Shown here: positions 25,985 to 34,440 of the stretch, in pieces | Layout: the number at the start of each line of letters is the position of its first letter | Numbering within the stretch: position 1 is the first letter of the stretch | From: Bacillota bacterium | Lineage (GTDB): Bacteria > Bacillota > Clostridia > Oscillospirales > Ruminococcaceae | Reading direction: 5' to 3' | Length of the DNA stretch: 64,000 nucleotides | Assembly (NCBI GenBank): GCA_023440965.1 | Contig: JAEZRC010000003.1 | Location: 1-64,000 of the forward strand | The notes under the pieces: model-generated | Told to the model about the DNA's origin: nothing | The model's database searches: none | Seen by the model: only the letters and a program-made list of their open reading frames with translations | Position numbers and translations under genes: made by a program

Positions 25985-26340
25985 ATTTTATAGTTGTACT
26001 TATTATTTCCTTTCTGACAGGAATTTCAGCTTCAATGGGGCTTGGTGGTGGAATGGTGCTAATAATATATTTATCAGCTTTCACTGGGGTAGACCAGCTT
26101 TCAGCACAAGGAATAAATCTTGTTTTCTTCATCCCCATTGCGATAATTTCGCTTATTATTCATTCTAAAAATAAGCTTATTGAATGGAGAAAAATCGCCC
26201 CGCCTATTATCTGCGGAACGATTGGTGTTTTTATCGGAAGCCTTTTAGCAAACAAGCTTGGTTCAGATATACTGTCAAAGCTTTTTGCCGGCTTTTTGAT
26301 TATTATAGGGATAAAAGAGCTTTTGGCTAAGACTGATTAG
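25981..26340 (+). CDS. TSUP (TauE/SafE) transporter, second half
   Basis: 119 residues with the second repeat signature LTGISASMGLGGGMVLIIYL and about four membrane helices. I placed the start at ATG 25981, inside the ATGA overlap with the first half; a longer frame from 25891 would overlap the partner by 94 bases. Each half carries its own GxGGG motif, as expected from the internal duplication of full-length TSUP proteins. The last 14 bases overlap the end of the convergent ruvX gene. Confidence 0.85.
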   Translation: MNFIVVLIISFLTGISASMGLGGGMVLIIYLSAFTGVDQLSAQGINLVFFIPIAIISLIIHSKNKLIEWRKIAPPIICGTIGVFIGSLLANKLGSDILSKLFAGFLIIIGIKELLAKTD

Positions 26341-26755
26341 CCTTAGTTTTTCTATATCCTAAATAGCTTTCAAGAATGATGGTAGCCGCAACAGCATCAA
26401 CAACAGCCTTACGCTTCTTCCCCCTTGTATTGGTTTCATTAAGAATATTGTGTGCAGAAACTGTTGTACTTCGCTCGTCCCATAATTCAACAGGCATATT
26501 AACAAGCGCTTTGAGCTTTTCAGCAAACAAGGCGCATTTTTCTGCCCTCGGACCTATGCTGCCATTCATATTCTTCGGATAACCGACAACGATGCCTTCA
26601 GCTTCAAGCTCCTTTGCCTTATCAGCAACCTTCTGTATGCAGTTGTCAAAGTTACGCTCAGAAATTATGCCAGCAGGAGAAGCGAGAAATTCAGTTTTAT
26701 CGCAAACAGCAAGACCTGTTCTTGCATCTCCGAAATCAACAGCCATTATTTTCAT
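26327..26755 (-). CDS. ruvX: YqgF/RuvX Holliday junction resolvase-like protein
   Basis: 142 residues, the usual length. KIMAVDFGDARTGLAVCD at the N-terminus carries the RNase H-fold catalytic Asp; VGYPKNMNGSIG, LWDERSTT and the C-terminal DAVAATIILESYL complete the family pattern. Proposed roles are pre-16S rRNA processing or junction resolution. I chose ATG 26755, preceded by GAAGGGGA, over a start 15 codons further upstream. It is the last gene of the pyrimidine operon run. Confidence 0.93.
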   Translation of the reverse strand: MKIMAVDFGDARTGLAVCDKTEFLASPAGIISERNFDNCIQKVADKAKELEAEGIVVGYPKNMNGSIGPRAEKCALFAEKLKALVNMPVELWDERSTTVSAHNILNETNTRGKKRKAVVDAVAATIILESYLGYRKTKANQS

Positions 26756-26771
26756 TATGATTCCCCTTCTG

Positions 26772-27425
26772 CTATTTCTTCCACCAGTCCTGATAGGCAA
26801 TAGTCAAATTCTTTTCGTCAAGATGACTTGCGTCATTCTGATAAACTATACTTGGGTTAAGGTCATCGTCAAATGTAAGCTTGCATACTCCGGTATTTTC
26901 GCACCAGTCAAGAGTGCTAAGTTCTTCAAAGTTCACTTTATTTGCAAAGCAAAGAAAATTCCTTATTGCACAACCATGTGAAACTATCGCAATAGTTTTA
27001 TCCTTATTTTCTTGAACAATTTCAAGCACAGAGGTTTTCATTCTATCATAAACCTCACGCATACTCTCGCCTTGTTCAATTTCAAACTCATGGTGATGAT
27101 TAAGCCATAAGTCGTGAGCTTTTGGGAAAAGATTAGAAAGCTCTTCCCAAAGCTGACCTTCAAACAATCCACCGTTGATTTCCATAAGTCCGTCAACCTT
27201 TTTAATCTCAAGATTATGATATTTGTTGACAGCCTTTGCTGTTTCCATAGTTCTGATAAGTGGGCTTGAATAAACAGAATCAAGCTTTATATCCTTAAAG
27301 CGTTCAGAAAGAGCATTAAGCTGTGTGTAGCCTTTTTCGGTTACTCCGCAGTCAATTCTCCCCTGAAATACCCTTGATATATTACCCTCTGCCTCTGCGT
27401 GTCTTACTATATATACTGTGGTCAT
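26772..27425 (-). CDS. Histidine phosphatase family protein
   Basis: 217 residues. VYIVRHAEAEGN at the start gives the phospho-accepting His in an RHA variant of the RHG motif. Glu in LMEINGGLFEG and the second His in IAIVSHGCAIRNF complete the phosphoglycerate-mutase-like active site. It is cofactor-independent in use and probably a broad-specificity phosphatase rather than a glycolytic mutase. It lies 18 bases after pyrD, in the same direction, so it is likely co-transcribed. Confidence 0.88.
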   Translation of the reverse strand: MTTVYIVRHAEAEGNISRVFQGRIDCGVTEKGYTQLNALSERFKDIKLDSVYSSPLIRTMETAKAVNKYHNLEIKKVDGLMEINGGLFEGQLWEELSNLFPKAHDLWLNHHHEFEIEQGESMREVYDRMKTSVLEIVQENKDKTIAIVSHGCAIRNFLCFANKVNFEELSTLDWCENTGVCKLTFDDDLNPSIVYQNDASHLDEKNLTIAYQDWWKK

Positions 27426-27443
27426 ATTTTCATTCCTTTGTCT

Positions 27444-28355
27444 TTACCAAGGCTGAACCTTGCCTGTTAATTCTGATAATTTTTCTATCTTATTGTCGTC
27501 GAGGTACTTGTTAAGTCCATCGATTATTTCGAGAGGCGAATATGGATTTGTGAAGATTGCAGCGCCGACCTGAATTGCGCTTGCACCAGCAAGAATCATT
27601 TCTACGGCATCCTCCCATGTTGAAATTCCGCCCATTCCGATAACAGGAATTTTAACAGCATTTGCTACCTGCCATACCATTCTTACGGCAACAGGGAAAA
27701 CTGCTGGCCCTGAAAGTCCGCCGACATTATTTTTCAAAATAGGTCTGCGGGAGTTTATATCAATTTTCATTCCGAGTAAAGTATTTATAAGTGAAACACT
27801 ATCAGCACCCTCAGCCTCAACTGCTTTTGCTATGGAAGCAATGTCGGTTACATTAGGTGAAAGCTTTACAATAAGAGGCTTTTTTGTAGCAGCACGGACT
27901 TGTTTTGTTATTCCTGCTGCACCCTCACAGGTTGTGCCAAAAGCAACTCCGCCTTCTTTTACATTCGGGCAGGATATATTAAGCTCAATCATATCAACAT
28001 CAGTGGAATCAAGCTTTCTTGCAATTTCAACACATTCATCGATAGTTGAACCTGCTATATTTGAAATTATAACAGTATCCTTCGTTTTGAGGTTTGGTAG
28101 CTCAAGCTTTATGAAATGGTCAATTCCAGGATTCTGGAGTCCGACAGAATTAAGCATTCCTGCTGGAGTTTCAGCAATACGCGGTACTGGATTGCCTGGG
28201 CGTTTTGTTATTGTTGTTCCTTTTACGCTTATTCCGCCAAGCTTTGATAATGGATAGAAACGCTCGTATTCTCTTCCGTAACCGAAAGCACCAGAAGCAG
28301 GGATAACAGGGTTCTTGAATTCAACACCTGCGATTTTAACAGATAAATCAGCCAT
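27444..28355 (-). CDS. pyrD: Dihydroorotate dehydrogenase, NAD-dependent catalytic subunit
   Basis: 303 residues. An FMN-dependent type 1B enzyme oxidising dihydroorotate to orotate with NAD through PyrK. The catalytic Cys is in ELNISCPNVKEGG, and the FMN site is in GMGGISTWEDAVEMILAGAS near the C-terminus. The neighbour pyrK confirms the 1B class. Its GGAGG ribosome binding site lies inside the 3' end of pyrK, and the start codon is three bases past the pyrK stop. Confidence 0.95.
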   Translation of the reverse strand: MADLSVKIAGVEFKNPVIPASGAFGYGREYERFYPLSKLGGISVKGTTITKRPGNPVPRIAETPAGMLNSVGLQNPGIDHFIKLELPNLKTKDTVIISNIAGSTIDECVEIARKLDSTDVDMIELNISCPNVKEGGVAFGTTCEGAAGITKQVRAATKKPLIVKLSPNVTDIASIAKAVEAEGADSVSLINTLLGMKIDINSRRPILKNNVGGLSGPAVFPVAVRMVWQVANAVKIPVIGMGGISTWEDAVEMILAGASAIQVGAAIFTNPYSPLEIIDGLNKYLDDNKIEKLSELTGKVQPW

Positions 28356-28357
28356 TA

Positions 28358-29131
28358 TTACCAGATAACCTCCTTACTGTTAAATACCGGACCATCCTGA
28401 CAGACATGAGCCATATATTCTTCGCCGTTTCTGACAGTTTTACAAGCGCATACAAGACAAGCACCAACGCCGCAGCCCATTCTCTCTTCAAGTGAAACCT
28501 GTGTTGGAATTTCATTTTCATCGGCGATAGCAACAATTGCTTTGAGCATTGGGTGAGGTCCACAAGCATATATCATATCAGGCTTTTCGTTTGCTATATA
28601 TTCTTTTAATGCCTCAGTAACAAAGCCCTTTTTACCAGCTGTTCCATCATCTGTACAAAGTATTGCGTTTGCACCAGTATCGGCAAAATCCTTTTGAAGA
28701 ATTGCAATTGAGGCATTCCTGAAGCCACTTATTATAGTAGCATTCTTTCCATAGTATTCACAAAGAGCAAGCATTGGAGGAGTTCCAATTCCGCCTCCGA
28801 TACATACGACTTTCTTCTCCTTATCAAGAAGATTAAAGCCACGACCACCGAGAGGTCCGACCATATCAATAATTTCATTAACATTCTTTTTTGCAATTTC
28901 TTCGGTGCCCATGCCTCTTACTTCAAAGACAATGCGGATTGTTCCCTTTTCCTTATCAATTGAAGCAATAGAAATAGGTCTTCTGAGCGTATGCCCGTCA
29001 GCCAAAATATGAACGAACTGCCCAGGTACTGCAATTTCAGCAATTTCCTTGCAGAGGATTGTCATATCATACATTCCCTTTGCTATTGACATTTTATTGA
29101 TGATAGGATACTTACCCTGAGTGTATCTCAT
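28358..29131 (-). CDS. pyrK: Dihydroorotate dehydrogenase electron transfer subunit
   Basis: 257 residues. A ferredoxin-reductase-like protein with FAD motif RRPISIASID, NAD-binding CIGGGIGTPPMLAL, and a C-terminal [2Fe-2S] site CGVGACLVCAC followed by HVCQDGPVF. It passes electrons from PyrD to NAD. GAGGTGG precedes ATG 29131. Confidence 0.95.
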   Translation of the reverse strand: MRYTQGKYPIINKMSIAKGMYDMTILCKEIAEIAVPGQFVHILADGHTLRRPISIASIDKEKGTIRIVFEVRGMGTEEIAKKNVNEIIDMVGPLGGRGFNLLDKEKKVVCIGGGIGTPPMLALCEYYGKNATIISGFRNASIAILQKDFADTGANAILCTDDGTAGKKGFVTEALKEYIANEKPDMIYACGPHPMLKAIVAIADENEIPTQVSLEERMGCGVGACLVCACKTVRNGEEYMAHVCQDGPVFNSKEVIW

Positions 29132-29157
29132 TTTTCCACCTCAAGTTTTCTATAAAA

Positions 29158-30087
29158 TTATAATGTAATTTTCTTAACGTATGTCATAATATCTTTTTTC
29201 ATTCTGATAACTTCGCGAAGAGCGGCTGCTGCGAATTCCTTTTGGTCACAGCCTTCCTTCTGATAAGCACACATTACTGCTCTTGAAGAATTGACAATTG
29301 CACCAAGTCCGTTTTTATCGAATGCTTTAGCAACGCCTTCTGCTCCGCCACCCTGTGCACCATAGCCTGGTACTAAGAAGAATGTATGTGGCAAAGCTTT
29401 TCTCATTTCTTCAAGCTGCTCTGGGTATGTTGCGCCGACGACTGCACCAACAGAAGAATATCCGTATTTGCCCATTGCCTGTGCTCCCCATTCTTCGCAC
29501 ATATCGCCCATTACACCATATACAGTCTTATCACCGATAAGCTTGTCCTGTAATTCGCCAGAAGATTTATTTGAAGTTTTAACAAGGACAAATATACCCT
29601 TATCATACTCATTACAAGCATTTATAAGTGGAGAAATTCCGTCAGTTCCGAGATAGCCGTTTACTGTGAGAGCATCTGCACCGAAAGCCTCAAAGGAATT
29701 GTTCTGAATTTTAGTCTGACCAAGGTAAGCAGTCGTATAAGCTTCCATAGTAGCGCCGATGTCATTTCTCTTTCCGTCAACCATAACAAACATGCCTTTT
29801 TCCTTTGCATATTCAATGGTCTTATACAAAACCTTTACGCCCTCATAGCCATACATTTCATAGTATGCTGACTGTGGCTTTATAGCAGGAACAACATCAG
29901 AAATTGCATCAATTATTTCACGGTTAAAGCATCCGATTGCTCTTGCTGCACCTTTTAAAGTTTCACCATACTTTAAAAAATATTTCTGCTTTATAAATTC
30001 AGGCACATAATCAATCTTAGGATCAAGTCCTACTACTGTTGGATTTTGTGTTTCAGCAATTTTTTCAATTAGTCTGTTGAATGACAT
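29158..30087 (-). CDS. pyrF: Orotidine 5'-phosphate decarboxylase
   Basis: 309 residues, which is the longer type 2 family. VGLDPKID opens the barrel, and MVDGKRNDIGATMEAY carries the Lys/Asp catalytic array that decarboxylates OMP to UMP. The LVPGYGAQGGG segment binds phosphate. It lies between pyrK and the zinc-ribbon gene. AAAGGAG precedes ATG 30087. Confidence 0.94.
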   Translation of the reverse strand: MSFNRLIEKIAETQNPTVVGLDPKIDYVPEFIKQKYFLKYGETLKGAARAIGCFNREIIDAISDVVPAIKPQSAYYEMYGYEGVKVLYKTIEYAKEKGMFVMVDGKRNDIGATMEAYTTAYLGQTKIQNNSFEAFGADALTVNGYLGTDGISPLINACNEYDKGIFVLVKTSNKSSGELQDKLIGDKTVYGVMGDMCEEWGAQAMGKYGYSSVGAVVGATYPEQLEEMRKALPHTFFLVPGYGAQGGGAEGVAKAFDKNGLGAIVNSSRAVMCAYQKEGCDQKEFAAAALREVIRMKKDIMTYVKKITL

Positions 30088-30172
30088 CTGAATTTCTCCT
30101 TTAAAATATTATTTGAACTGACTTTTAATATATGTAAATAATAGTAATATATTTTACACATAGGTTAGCTTT

Positions 30173-30523
30173 TTATTTCTTTGTTTCAAATTCAAAATCA
30201 CAATATGCACAGAAGCCGAGATGATCTTCATCAAGCTTTCCGCAATTAGGGCAGGTAAAGCTTGCCGTAATTTTTCCATAACCACAGGTTTTGCACACTG
30301 TTACACCCTCGCCAAGATATTCACCACATTCTGGGCAACAAACCTTATCATATTCATCGTAGGATAACTCGCCATCCTCGGTAAGTTCTTCTTCAAGCTC
30401 TTCGTTGGATATTTTAGGTACTTCATCGTCACTATTGCAGGTATCCTCTTCGCTTTCAATCTCATCAATTTTGTCAAGAATATCTGAATCGTCAGAACTG
30501 AATAATTTTTTAAAAATGCCCAT
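30173..30523 (-). CDS. Zinc-ribbon protein inside the pyr operon
   Basis: 116 residues: an acidic, disordered-looking first half (many Asp/Glu between residues 10 and 60) and two zinc ribbons, CCPECGEYLG...CKTCGYG and CPNCGKLD...CAYCDFE. Function unknown. It sits between pyrC and pyrF, 20 bases after pyrC, so it is transcribed with pyrimidine genes. A regulatory or assembly role is possible but not shown. Confidence 0.75.
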   Translation of the reverse strand: MGIFKKLFSSDDSDILDKIDEIESEEDTCNSDDEVPKISNEELEEELTEDGELSYDEYDKVCCPECGEYLGEGVTVCKTCGYGKITASFTCPNCGKLDEDHLGFCAYCDFEFETKK

Positions 30524-30543
30524 AATGTCAATCCTCTCTTAAA

Positions 30544-31818
30544 TTATTTGTCGCTGAATATTATTCTGCCTTTTGATATTGTGTATTTAACCTTGCCTTT
30601 AAGCTTTTCGCCCTTAAAGACAGAGTTTTTTGATTTTGATAAAAGCTTATGTGGTTCAACTGTCCATATTTTATCAAGGTCAACAACTGTGAGATCAGCT
30701 ATACTGCCTTCTTTTAAGGTCAAAGCCTCAAGCTTTAAAACCTTTCTTGGATTTTCGCTCATAAGCCTCACTATATCAGTAAGAGTAGCTTTTTTAGTTT
30801 CATAAAGCTGTGTTAAAGTCACAGCAAGTGAGGTTTCAAGTCCGACAACGCCATTCGGCGCTTTTTCAAAATCGGCTTTAGCTTCTTTTGTGTGAGGAGC
30901 GTGATCGGTAACAATACAATCTATCGTTCCGTCAAGGACAGCATTAAGGACTGCCTTTTTGTCAGCTTCTGTTCTAAGCGGTGGGTTCATTCTATAATCA
31001 GCATCACGGCTTAATAGCTTTTCTTCTGTATAAGTAAAATAATGTGGGCAGGTTTCTGCTGTGACATTATAACCGTTTTTCTTTGCATCTCTAATAAATT
31101 CAACAGCTCCCTTTGTGGAAACATGTGCTATGTGAATATGTGCATTGCAAGAGGATGCAAGGGCAATCTCACGTGCTGTGATGTAATCTTCACTTGCTCT
31201 ATCCATTCCCGCTACGCCGAGAATAAGTGAGGTCTTACCCTTGTTCATTATTCCCTTGCCGATGATATTCAAATCCTCACAGTGGGAAATTACTGTGAGT
31301 CCGTTATCATTTGATAATTCAAGAGCCTGACGCATAAGTTCTGCATTTTCAACAGATCTTCCATCATCGGATATTGCAATTGCTCCTGCATTTTTTAAAG
31401 CTATATAATCGCAAAGCTGATTGCCGTTCATTCCCTCTGTTATACAGGCAACGGGAAAAACATCAATGCCAGTACTCTTTGATTTATTAATTATATATTT
31501 AATGGTTTCGGCACTGTCAATACGTGGGTTTGTGTTCGGCATACAAGCAACACCAGTAAAGCCACCTGCTGCCGCAGAAGCTGTTCCTGTGATGATATCC
31601 TCCTGCTGAGTGAAGCCAGGATCACGAAAATGAACATGCATATCAAAAAGTCCAGGGCATACCATAAGCCTGCCTTTTCCGTCAATAACAGTTTCAGCAT
31701 TTTGGGAAATATCTTCTGACACTGCTGAAATTTTACCGTCAGTTATTGCAATATCTGTTAGCTTTTCAAAGCCTTGTATGCTATCAACTGCAAGAACATT
31801 TTTCAAGAGAATATCCAT
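30544..31818 (-). CDS. pyrC: Dihydroorotase
   Basis: 424 residues, class I dihydroorotase, cyclising carbamoyl aspartate to dihydroorotate. The zinc ligands are in MHVHFRDPGFT, in SHCEDLN and IHIAHVST, and in TDHAPHTKEAK near residue 305. It is the first pyr gene in this run; the other genes of the pathway (carA, carB, pyrB, pyrE) are not in the window. AAAGGAG precedes ATG 31818. I saw no PyrR-type attenuator in the 26 bases before it. Confidence 0.95.
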   Translation of the reverse strand: MDILLKNVLAVDSIQGFEKLTDIAITDGKISAVSEDISQNAETVIDGKGRLMVCPGLFDMHVHFRDPGFTQQEDIITGTASAAAGGFTGVACMPNTNPRIDSAETIKYIINKSKSTGIDVFPVACITEGMNGNQLCDYIALKNAGAIAISDDGRSVENAELMRQALELSNDNGLTVISHCEDLNIIGKGIMNKGKTSLILGVAGMDRASEDYITAREIALASSCNAHIHIAHVSTKGAVEFIRDAKKNGYNVTAETCPHYFTYTEEKLLSRDADYRMNPPLRTEADKKAVLNAVLDGTIDCIVTDHAPHTKEAKADFEKAPNGVVGLETSLAVTLTQLYETKKATLTDIVRLMSENPRKVLKLEALTLKEGSIADLTVVDLDKIWTVEPHKLLSKSKNSVFKGEKLKGKVKYTISKGRIIFSDK

Positions 31819-31844
31819 TTTGGCTCCTTTATACTATACTAATT

Positions 31845-32258
31845 TTAGTCCTTTTTGAATTTTATCGATGCACCATTGAATGTCAGTGTCAATGTCTTTT
31901 TATCTTCACTTAATTCGTATGACACGGTGCTTTCTTCAGCTTTAAATTCCTTCCACTCTTTTGGCGGATTAAAATCGACAGTATCGCATTTGATTGTTAT
32001 TGTCTTGTCCGATTCGTCAATAGCATAGCTTCCGCTTAACATCGGATTACCTGCATCAACATCATACATACTGAATTTTTTATCCTTGAAATAAAGCTTT
32101 ATTGTGAAAGACTCCTTATCAACAGACTCCCACTCAAAATCACCTTTTATTCCGTTATCTGAAGTAGAATTTTCCTTTTCTGTTTTATTGCAAGCTGATA
32201 AAAGAAACAAGCTTAATATAATCATAATAGTAGATAAAAACAGCTTTTTTATATTCAT
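31845..32258 (-). CDS. Small lipoprotein
   Basis: 137 residues. The signal peptide ends in the lipobox LLSAC (Cys23); the remainder is a beta-rich domain with alternating charged and hydrophobic residues (SYAIDESDKTITIKCDTV, YELSEDKKTLTLTF) like small clostridial DUF lipoproteins. I chose ATG 32258, which starts MNIKKLF; an in-frame ATG at 32279 overlaps glk and would add MRVRVDN. It lies between glk and pyrC. Role unknown. Confidence 0.7.
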   Translation of the reverse strand: MNIKKLFLSTIMIILSLFLLSACNKTEKENSTSDNGIKGDFEWESVDKESFTIKLYFKDKKFSMYDVDAGNPMLSGSYAIDESDKTITIKCDTVDFNPPKEWKEFKAEESTVSYELSEDKKTLTLTFNGASIKFKKD

Positions 32259-32278
32259 ATTATCAACTCTCACTCTCA

Positions 32279-33244
32279 TTATTTCTTTGCTTTTCCAAGG
32301 AATGCAGCACCAATAATACCAGCGTCATTTCCAAGCTTCGCTATAACAATTTCAGTATTCTTAGGTGAGTTCTTTGTATAAACTTCCTTCGCAACAAGTT
32401 CTTTAACAGGTAGCAATAAAGCATCCCCTTCGTTGCAGACTCCCCCACCTATGCAGAGAATTTCCGGCTGGAATATATTAATCATATTTGTAAGACCTAC
32501 AGCGAGGTACTTTATATACTTATCGACAACTTCTTTTGCTGACTTATCTCCAGATCTCATTGCATCAAAAGCAAGACGGCCTGTTACTCTTCCGTCTTCT
32601 TCTGCTTTTACCATTTCCCACATTTTGCTCGACTTGTCAGCTTCCATAGCTTCCTTTGTCATTCTGATAAGGCCTGTTGCTGATGAATAAGCCTCAAAGC
32701 AGCCTTTTCTTCCGCATGAACATTGTGCTCCATCAACCTCAATAACAGTATGACCGAGTTCTGCCCCAGCATAGTTAAAGCCAGCGTAGATTTTTTTATC
32801 TATAATGATTCCTCCGCCTACTCCTGTTCCAAGAGTAATGCATACAGCGCTGTTTGAGCCTTTTGCTGCACCAGCAAGAAATTCACCATAAGCAGCTGCA
32901 TTTGCATCATTCTCAACATAAACAGGCTTGTTGATAGTTTCCTTAATAAGAGCAGCAAGTGGTGTGTTTAAAAAGCCTAAGTTATTTGAATATTCAATTA
33001 CACCAGTATCGCTGTTTGCTGTTCCCGGTGAGCCAACACCTATCCATTCAACGTCATCTATTGAAATCCCAGCTTTTGTAGCAGCTTCAATTGCTGTTTT
33101 TGCCATATCATCTGCAATTAGCTTTGCTGCACGAGGACAATTTGTCCTTGTCTTTGCTTTTGCAAGAATATTAAAATCTTCATCAACAACTCCTGCTGAG
33201 ATATTTGTTCCACCAAGGTCAATACCGATATAATACTTTTTCAT
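32279..33244 (-). CDS. glk: ROK-family glucokinase
   Basis: 321 residues. GIDLGGTNISAGVV is the N-terminal phosphate loop, LGTGVGGGIIIDKK the second, and CSCGRKGCFEAY the zinc-binding ROK signature near residue 180. The ExGH motif appears as ELGHTVIE. It phosphorylates glucose, feeding glycolysis. Regulator-type ROK proteins carry an N-terminal helix-turn-helix, which is absent here. AAAGGAG precedes ATG 33244. Confidence 0.92.
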   Translation of the reverse strand: MKKYYIGIDLGGTNISAGVVDEDFNILAKAKTRTNCPRAAKLIADDMAKTAIEAATKAGISIDDVEWIGVGSPGTANSDTGVIEYSNNLGFLNTPLAALIKETINKPVYVENDANAAAYGEFLAGAAKGSNSAVCITLGTGVGGGIIIDKKIYAGFNYAGAELGHTVIEVDGAQCSCGRKGCFEAYSSATGLIRMTKEAMEADKSSKMWEMVKAEEDGRVTGRLAFDAMRSGDKSAKEVVDKYIKYLAVGLTNMINIFQPEILCIGGGVCNEGDALLLPVKELVAKEVYTKNSPKNTEIVIAKLGNDAGIIGAAFLGKAKK

Positions 33245-33446
33245 AATAATTTCTCCTTTATATTTTCACTGCTGATACATGAATTAACACACTTTATATC
33301 ATCAGAAAATTCATATAGTTGTAAATATTACCATTAAAACAATTGAAAGTTTAAACAAAAATATTATAACATTCCAGCCAATGAAAGTCAATAAATTCAA
33401 CCTCCACAAAGGCTCTCAATAGTTCATTAAAAATGTTGTTTTTGCA

Positions 33447-33475
33447 TTGACGTTTAAGTCATATTATGATATTAT
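33447..33475 (+). promoter_or_regulatory. Promoter of the tRNA pair
   Basis: TTGACG (33447-33452), 17 bp, TATTAT (33470-33475), ten bases before the tRNA-Ala 5' end. Confidence 0.75.
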
Positions 33476-33485
33476 TATTTCACTT

Positions 33486-33561
<76 letters not shown>

Positions 33562-33566
33562 AAAAC

Positions 33567-33643
33567 GAAGGTGTAGCTCAGCTGGTCAGAGTACCTGCTT
33601 GACATGCAGGGGGTCGGTGGTTCAAGTCCACTCATCTTCACCA
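33567..33643 (+). tRNA. tRNA-Val (GAC)
   Basis: 77 nt. Acceptor GAAGGTG/CATCTTC, anticodon stem CCTGC/GCAGG around loop TTGACAT (anticodon GAC), T arm GGTGG-TTCAAGT-CCACT, and encoded CCA. Five bases after tRNA-Ala. Its last 27 bases are repeated exactly at 34329-34355, which marks the tRNA as an integration site. Confidence 0.95.
33617..33643 (+). repeat. Attachment-site core within tRNA-Val
   Basis: 27 bp covering the T arm, the 3' acceptor strand and CCA, identical to 34329-34355. Integrases of the tyrosine family use exactly this part of tRNA genes and restore the tRNA on integration. Confidence 0.75.
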
Positions 33644-33644
33644 T

Positions 33645-33676
33645 AAAAAAGGCAGCAAAACAAGCTGCCTTTTTAT
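33645..33676 (+). terminator. Rho-independent terminator of the tRNA pair
   Basis: AAGGCAG pairs with CTGCCTT around a 9-base loop, followed by TTT. It lies inside the bracketed element, directly after the tRNA. Confidence 0.8.
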
Positions 33677-33694
33677 GTATCAGAACTAATATTA

Positions 33695-34144
33695 TTAATT
33701 CTGTTGACATTTTATACATCTTTCAAAAATTAATGTAGTGCTTTCAATAGTCGCATTAATTCCAGATGATATTCCTGATATGCCAATAGAATTTGATTTC
33801 TTACCAATTTCATTTGCGAAAACAAAAGATAATCTCCAACCATCTAATGCATGATAATCAATAATTCTTTTAATCTCATCTGTATCAGAATCACCAGATG
33901 CATTATCAATTATTTTAACAACATCATATTCATACAGAGCATTTTTAGATAATTGTTCCTTCCTAATAATCAAATCCTTTTCTTGTTCTTGTTTCTTTTT
34001 TTCTAATGCTATTTTCTTTTGTTCTAATTCTACTGTCTTTTGCTCCAAAGATGTAATTACTTTTCCCAAAAGAAAATTATAATTACATTTATAGCACTCA
34101 TCTGGATGGCCTAAAATAGTTTGGTTGCAGTTAGGACAAATCAA
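33695..34144 (-). CDS. Zinc-ribbon, coiled-coil, DUF4177-like protein
   Basis: About 149 residues. An N-terminal zinc ribbon (CPNCNQ...CYKCNYN) is followed by a charged coiled coil of Lys/Glu/Gln (about residues 28-65), then a compact C-terminal domain (YEYDVVKIID, HALDGWRLSFVF, STTLIFER) that resembles DUF4177. It is the only gene between the two copies of the tRNA-Val end. The start is uncertain: TTG 34144 has AAGGAAG at a good distance, whereas GTG 34153 lies against it. It may be cargo of an integrated element; function unknown. Confidence 0.65.
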   Translation of the reverse strand: MICPNCNQTILGHPDECYKCNYNFLLGKVITSLEQKTVELEQKKIALEKKKQEQEKDLIIRKEQLSKNALYEYDVVKIIDNASGDSDTDEIKRIIDYHALDGWRLSFVFANEIGKKSNSIGISGISSGINATIESTTLIFERCIKCQQN

Positions 34145-34328
34145 TAGTATCACTTCCTTATATCTGAAATAATTATTTTACAAATATTATACATTAATCA
34201 CTATTTTATTACAAGTAATAAGTGACATTATTGAAGATTTTCATGTAGAATAAAAAAATATATAAATAGCAAAATATATTACTACATATTTTAACTATGT
34301 ACATAATTAAATGTACTTCAAAAGATAA

Positions 34329-34355
34329 GTGGTTCAAGTCCACTCATCTTCACCA
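34329..34355 (+). repeat. Second attachment-site copy (tRNA-Val 3' end duplicate)
   Basis: GTGGTTCAAGTCCACTCATC and the following seven bases match 33617-33643 exactly. No tRNA body precedes it, so this is not a gene but the distal junction of an integration. Confidence 0.85.
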
Positions 34356-34408
34356 AATAGTATAAAAAGTTATTAATATCTCACTATTATTAAATCAAAA
34401 CAAATATA

Positions 34409-34436
34409 AAAACGGAGGAAATTATTCCTCCGTTTT
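34409..34436. terminator. Bidirectional terminator
   Basis: AAAACGGAGGAA and TTCCTCCGTTTT pair perfectly over 12 bp around ATTA. It ends the dnaG-rpoD-Rrf2 run on the minus strand. Confidence 0.85.
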
Positions 34437-34440
34437 ATTA

